Shown here in pieces: positions 54,749-64,000 of a stretch of 64,000 nt of DNA (within the stretch, counting starts at the first letter, position 1; each line of letters starts with the position of its first letter). The stretch spans positions 1,054,001 to 1,118,000 of the forward strand of contig JADFUC010000852.1 in assembly GCA_019722365.1 (NCBI GenBank). The letters run 5' to 3'. A program made the translations under genes and the position numbers. The notes under the pieces are model-generated. The model had not been told where the DNA came from and ran no database searches. It saw only the letters and a list, made by a program, of their open reading frames with translations. The DNA comes from Lithospermum erythrorhizon. Taxonomy: Eukaryota; Streptophyta; Magnoliopsida; Boraginales; Boraginaceae.

Positions 54749-54770
54749 CGAGCCGAACATGTTCGGCTCG
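54749..54770. repeat. Perfect 22-bp palindrome
   Basis: The half-site CGAGCCGAACA is followed directly by its reverse complement, with no spacer. A related 14-bp palindrome, TCGAACATGTTCGA, lies near 53474, and both share the core GAACATGTTC. They lie in the GC-rich interior of the inverted-repeat unit. Confidence 0.9.
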
Positions 54771-54894
54771 AACCGTCGAATGCGAGCCGAGCTTTTGCCC
54801 GATTCAAATTAAGCATAACTCATTCCACCACAACCACATTCAATTCTTCCACTACCCACTATCACCATAACAACCACCTCTTCTACGGGTAACA

Positions 54895-55070
54895 AAGCGT
54901 ATGACTATGGATACTGGGACGGAGACTCGCTGCGGGTTATCAGCAGGAAAGCGCGACTTTGGGGAGATTTCAAGCGGTGGCCGCAGTATGGTGTTAAATT
55001 ACAGAAATGCGTCATTTCATTTCAAGGGCCCGAGGTCCTCCGTGTCTGGGACAACGTATGGGATTTGTTT
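54895..55070 (+). pseudogene. Possible captured exon of an unidentified gene
   Basis: One frame from about 54895 reads AYDYGYWDGDSLRVISRKA, then RLWGDFKRWPQYG and ISFQGPEVLRVWDNVWDL, without a stop. Its composition (Trp, Tyr, Arg, Gly and balanced codons) is unlike the surrounding AT-rich DNA. Acceptor-like AACAAAG precedes it and donor-like GACAAC|GTATGG follows it. I do not recognise the parent protein. Its position inside the inverted-repeat unit suggests a gene fragment taken up by a transposon, but no initiation codon or downstream exon is evident. Confidence 0.4.
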
Positions 55071-55888
55071 TGTTGTTTTTGATTTTTTTTCATGGTGGGT
55101 GGGTGTTTCCACACCATCAATAACAATAGAATATGTGTGTTTCTCTGAATATAATGTCTAGAAAAAGAGGGAGGGCGAGCGTCCCTGAACTAAACCTCCA
55201 CCTCCAGGTCGGGGATAGTGCTTGGGGAGGGGTTTTATTTTAATTTTTAATTTGGTAGTATATATTTTAAAAAGACCTCAAATATCTAATGTATATATAA
55301 TTCCAAATTTACCCTTCTACTCCATTAATTTTAGAAAAATCAAATTTAAAACAACGATACTAGTGTAAAGACCGTGAGTTTGCGAGACAATACGAAAAGA
55401 CGATAATAAATTAAAAAGCAGTGTTCTAAATATAATATCCTCATACTATAACCAAACCCAATAAGTGAATAGGCTATATAATTTATAAATAGGATATCTC
55501 CAATCAACGTGTGTTGGTCATCCCTACTCTGCTTATTTCTTAACAATCATCTAGACATTACAAACCGTAAGAAAATAAAGTAGAGAAAACCAACCGAAAA
55601 TATGTTGAGCAAGCATTCAAATAATTACTTAATAGAAAATCAACATCAATCAAGATAACATAAATAACGGTTTACATAGATGCAATTATTTCATATAGCA
55701 CACATGCAATGCAACTAATAATTTAAAGTGTTACACTGTTATGCTAACAATATCATAAATCAATTGCTCCCCACAGAGAATCACTGTGTATATGTTGAAG
55801 TACTGAAAACGATATCATTTACTTCGGCCACAATGCCATTTCTAGTCTGGAAAAATTGAAATATATACTCACAACAAACAAGCCATTT

Positions 55889-57403
55889 CTAGTCTGCCCT
55901 GGATTGACCAGCTCGAGAGGAGAGGATAATGCCAACAATTAGACCATAGAGAGCCAAAGCTTCAGCAAAAATGAGAATGAGAATCATCCCAACAAAGAGC
56001 TTGGGTTGTTGTGCATTGGCTCTGCAAAAGATAATTACCCCCATTAACACTATTTTTGAATCGTGGTCCGTAAAACAATACACCATACATAATTATGAGA
56101 CGCGACGTCCATAGTGAGGTTCATGGATAAAAAGCCAAGAAACACTAAGCTTAATTATGAGAACCTAACACCTACAATGACTAATTAATGGTCCCATCCT
56201 CAAGTTTTTAGTTCATTTCTACCTAAGGGAAGATTATCCGCAAATGAGAACGTACACAGCCCCCTTGATCTGAGAATTCCATCATCCAAAATATAGTTTT
56301 CAAATAAGAAACATAAAACGAGGGTGGTGTAAATGATAAAGAGAAGACATCATTCTGATCACAAGATGAAAGGCTAGTACAAGCTATTCCATCGTTATGT
56401 AACTTCCAAAAACGGATAAAACCCTTATGTTATATTGTTCATCACAAATAGTTGAGCATATTTACCATGAAGTTTGGACTTTAGATCATTGTGTGTCGAT
56501 CAATGCCGTATAGTTTGTTAATTTTGATACTTCAAAATCAAACTAGACAATATTTTGAGGCGTAGTAATTATTACCTAACACCAGCATCACCAACGATTC
56601 CAATAGCCATTCCAGCAGAGAGACCAGCAAGACCACAAGCAAGACCAGAAGAGAGATGAGCATATCCATCAAACAAATAATAAGATTTTGCCTTAGGATT
56701 AATACCAGTACTGATAATAACAGCAATAATCAAGCCATAAATCCCCAACACTCCAGCCATAACAACTGGAACAATCGACTTCATCACCAGCTCCGGCCTC
56801 ATCACTCCCATTGACGCCACTCCTACTCCACTCTTCGCTGTCCCATACGCCGCCCCCATACCTATCCATCAAAATTAACAAACTCCGTAGCCTTAGTTGA
56901 CACAGAACTTTCATCTAAATAAAATCATCATGACAACATCATATACTAGCCCCATTGTCAACACAACTTTCATCTAAATAAAATCATCATGACAACATCA
57001 TATACTAGCCCCATTCCTAAAAGATAGTCCAATTTGTTTACATAATTTGTGGTCTTAATTGACACTCAACTTTGATTCTGAATCAAAATTATCATGTTAA
57101 TATTAAAGTATGATGAAAATACTATATTATCATATATTTTTCACAAAATATTATACACATGTTGACATATATACAACTGCTTGAGTTCAAAATTTAATTA
57201 GTCAAACACCAAAATTGAAAATTGAGCAATATTTGAAATAAAGGAATATTGAATTATGTAGTTAACATTAGAATTTATGATAATTAATAGGAATAAATGT
57301 AGATCTAAGATGAGGGATAACATGAGAAGACGAGTGCTGCAGCAGCGCCGAGGAACCCAAAAAACGGTGCCGTTTCGTCGCCGCTAAAGGTGGTTGAAGC
57401 CAT
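55889..57403 (-). CDS. VHA-c: V-type proton ATPase 16 kDa proteolipid subunit c, 3 exons
   Basis: Forms the proton-carrying ring of the vacuolar/endomembrane V-ATPase (Vo sector). Minus-strand exons are 57322-57403, 56576-56861 and 55889-56021, giving 166 residues, the usual length. It starts [20 protein letters not shown] and has four membrane helices: [12 protein letters not shown] onward; [38 protein letters not shown]; and [19 protein letters not shown]. The essential proton-binding glutamate is Glu143 in [10 protein letters not shown]. The end [10 protein letters not shown] is characteristic of plant VHA-c. The first intron splits a Cys codon (TCA T|GT ATG). Intron 1 carries a 59-bp tandem duplication (56906-57015). 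The gene is intact and lies 1.1 kb downstream of the acyl-CoA synthetase in the same orientation. Confidence 0.97.
56906..57015. repeat. Tandem duplication, 59-bp period, in VHA-c intron 1
   Basis: A 51-bp block starting AACTTTCATCTAAATAAAAT occurs at 56906-56956 and 56965-57015 with no difference seen, separated by 8 bp. Confidence 0.9.
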
Positions 57404-58488
57404 AATTAATTTTGTTGATTATGTGGATTTGTGTTACTCGACAACTATTTTGCTTCTGTCTGGACAAATCTTTGTATTATTGTGTTTTTGTCTTCACGTC
57501 TTTAAACTATTTACAGACTATTTACACATGTCGCAGGTGCCGTTTTATATCGATGAAACGTAACCCGATTGACAGCGTATTCAGAGCATGGATTGATTAA
57601 TAAAAAATTAAATGTTAAGTCTTAATTAAAGGCATTCGAGTGATTAAGCAAATGCTTGATATTTCATACTTGTGAAGCGCAGAAGCGTTAGTATGATGGT
57701 TTATAACTTTTTTTGTGAACATGACAAGTGTGATATTTCTTTTTCTTTAAAATGGGACCCAACCTCGGTATGTGACTGCTGGCGTGTCGCCGGGGTTACT
57801 GTTTCTGTTGATGAAGCGACAAAAGTATCCAAAGTTATGCCGAATATTGAAAGTTCGGCGATGGAATGAGTAATTTTGAAAGTTGAATAATGTAATGGTG
57901 TATGGATTCAAAATTGAGTGATAATCTCGGTCATTAACCCTAGGTTATACTAATATTTGATGATAAATATATCAAATATGCTAACTCTTTTTTGCTCCTT
58001 TTTTTAATCTGGCGCCTACATTCAATGATAATTTTGATTCGGAGAAAGTAGTTTGTGTTGCGTTAAGACTTCAATCTTTGTTAATACAAATATTTGGATA
58101 CTGATAAAACAGTTGAAGATGTTGTAGCATTTCCTGTTAATTGAACAAGCAACCAAACCATTGAATCACCTCAAACAATTTACTAAAGTTTGAAAGAGAA
58201 GCACAACAAACAGAGAAAAAAATGGATAGATTCCATATGCACTCCAAAGTCGTCAAGAACACAAAATGTACCTTACAAATTAGAACTTTTCACCTCAATA
58301 TATCTCAAATTACAAATATTAGAACTTTCACAATATATCAAATTAACTTAAACGACTAATGAAGAGTCATTATGTACAGTCAAAAGTTTAAGCAAACAAA
58401 CTGTGTGAGAGTCTTTCTTAGAATGAAATAAAATTAAATACGCTTCCTGCATCGGAGAGCACCATTCGTTCAAAGATCTAAGTCAGCC
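57404..58488. other. VHA-c promoter side and 3' flank of the acyl-CoA synthetase
   Basis: No gene is recognised; the frames at 57412-57600 and 57672-57869 have no resemblance to known proteins. The 3' UTR of the acyl-CoA synthetase should lie just below 58489. Confidence 0.45.

Positions 58489-64000
<5,512 letters not shown>

Larger units (their letters stand above)
52921..55340. mobile_element. 2.4-kb unit bounded by ~115-bp inverted repeats, MULE-like
   Basis: The sequence at 52921-53035 and the reverse complement of 55220-55340 are clearly similar. Both contain GGGTAAATTTGGAATT and TATACATTAGATATTT exactly, and both run into a C-rich block. Just outside the left arm are ACCCCTTAAGTTAT and TTCCTGAAGTCAAC motifs, like the CCTGAACTAT motif at the ends of the 18.6 kb element. 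The interior holds GC-rich, palindrome-rich DNA (53300-54350 and 54740-54800) and a possible captured exon (54895-55070). No transposase frame is seen. Outer ends and target duplication were not found, so two separate inverted copies remain possible. Confidence 0.5.

Noticed and set aside
57672..57869. 65-codon frame upstream of VHA-c
   Set aside because: No similarity recognised and no splice context; probably a random frame in promoter DNA.

Overview
The window is nuclear DNA from a flowering plant. It is AT-rich, and its genes have spliceosomal GT-AG introns (plus one GC-AG intron). All recognisable proteins are plant families: group III WRKY, DUF863, DUF247, VHA-c and LACS4-type acyl-CoA synthetase. 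The intergenic space is full of plant transposon relics (MULE, CACTA, Stowaway-like MITEs, SINEs). A eudicot is likely, but I cannot name the species from the sequence.

Layout. 1-11.6 kb: AT-rich intergenic DNA with a 185-190 bp tandem repeat, two adjacent MITE copies and a GC-rich block. 11.6-13.8 kb (+): DUF863 protein. 13.8-21.4 kb: transposons, namely a MITE, a ~2 kb CACTA-type element and a 1.43 kb Pack-MULE-like element carrying a broken piece of an ACT-domain-repeat (ACR) gene. 21.4-27.3 kb (+): complete six-exon adenine phosphoribosyltransferase. 27.3-31.1 kb: repeats. 31.1-32.1 kb (-): two-exon member of the plant 'C2H2-like zinc finger' family in which I see no zinc finger. 32.1-41.1 kb: intergenic, with two well-delimited SINE insertions; the second ends about 50 bp before the SEH1 start codon. 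41.1-43.8 kb (+): eight-exon nucleoporin SEH1. 44.9-46.5 kb (-): group III WRKY factor, convergent with SEH1. 48.0-51.6 kb (-): DUF247 membrane protein. 51.6-55.9 kb: MITE and inverted-repeat transposon DNA. 55.9-57.4 kb (-): V-ATPase proteolipid subunit c. 58.5 kb to the right edge (-): long-chain acyl-CoA synthetase, 16 exons visible and the 5' part outside the window.

The genes do not form a pathway. They are independent plant loci: purine salvage, nuclear pore, stress transcription, vacuolar acidification and lipid activation. I rebuilt every gene model by hand from splice sites and checked that exon lengths keep the frame. All models close except the acyl-CoA synthetase, where one exon is 4 nt short of the family length and breaks the frame. 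I found no new multi-gene system. The most interesting items are the gene-fragment-carrying MULE, the SINE at the SEH1 promoter/5' UTR, the zinc-finger-less protein, the acyl-CoA synthetase frameshift, and a 2.4 kb inverted-repeat unit containing what looks like a captured exon.
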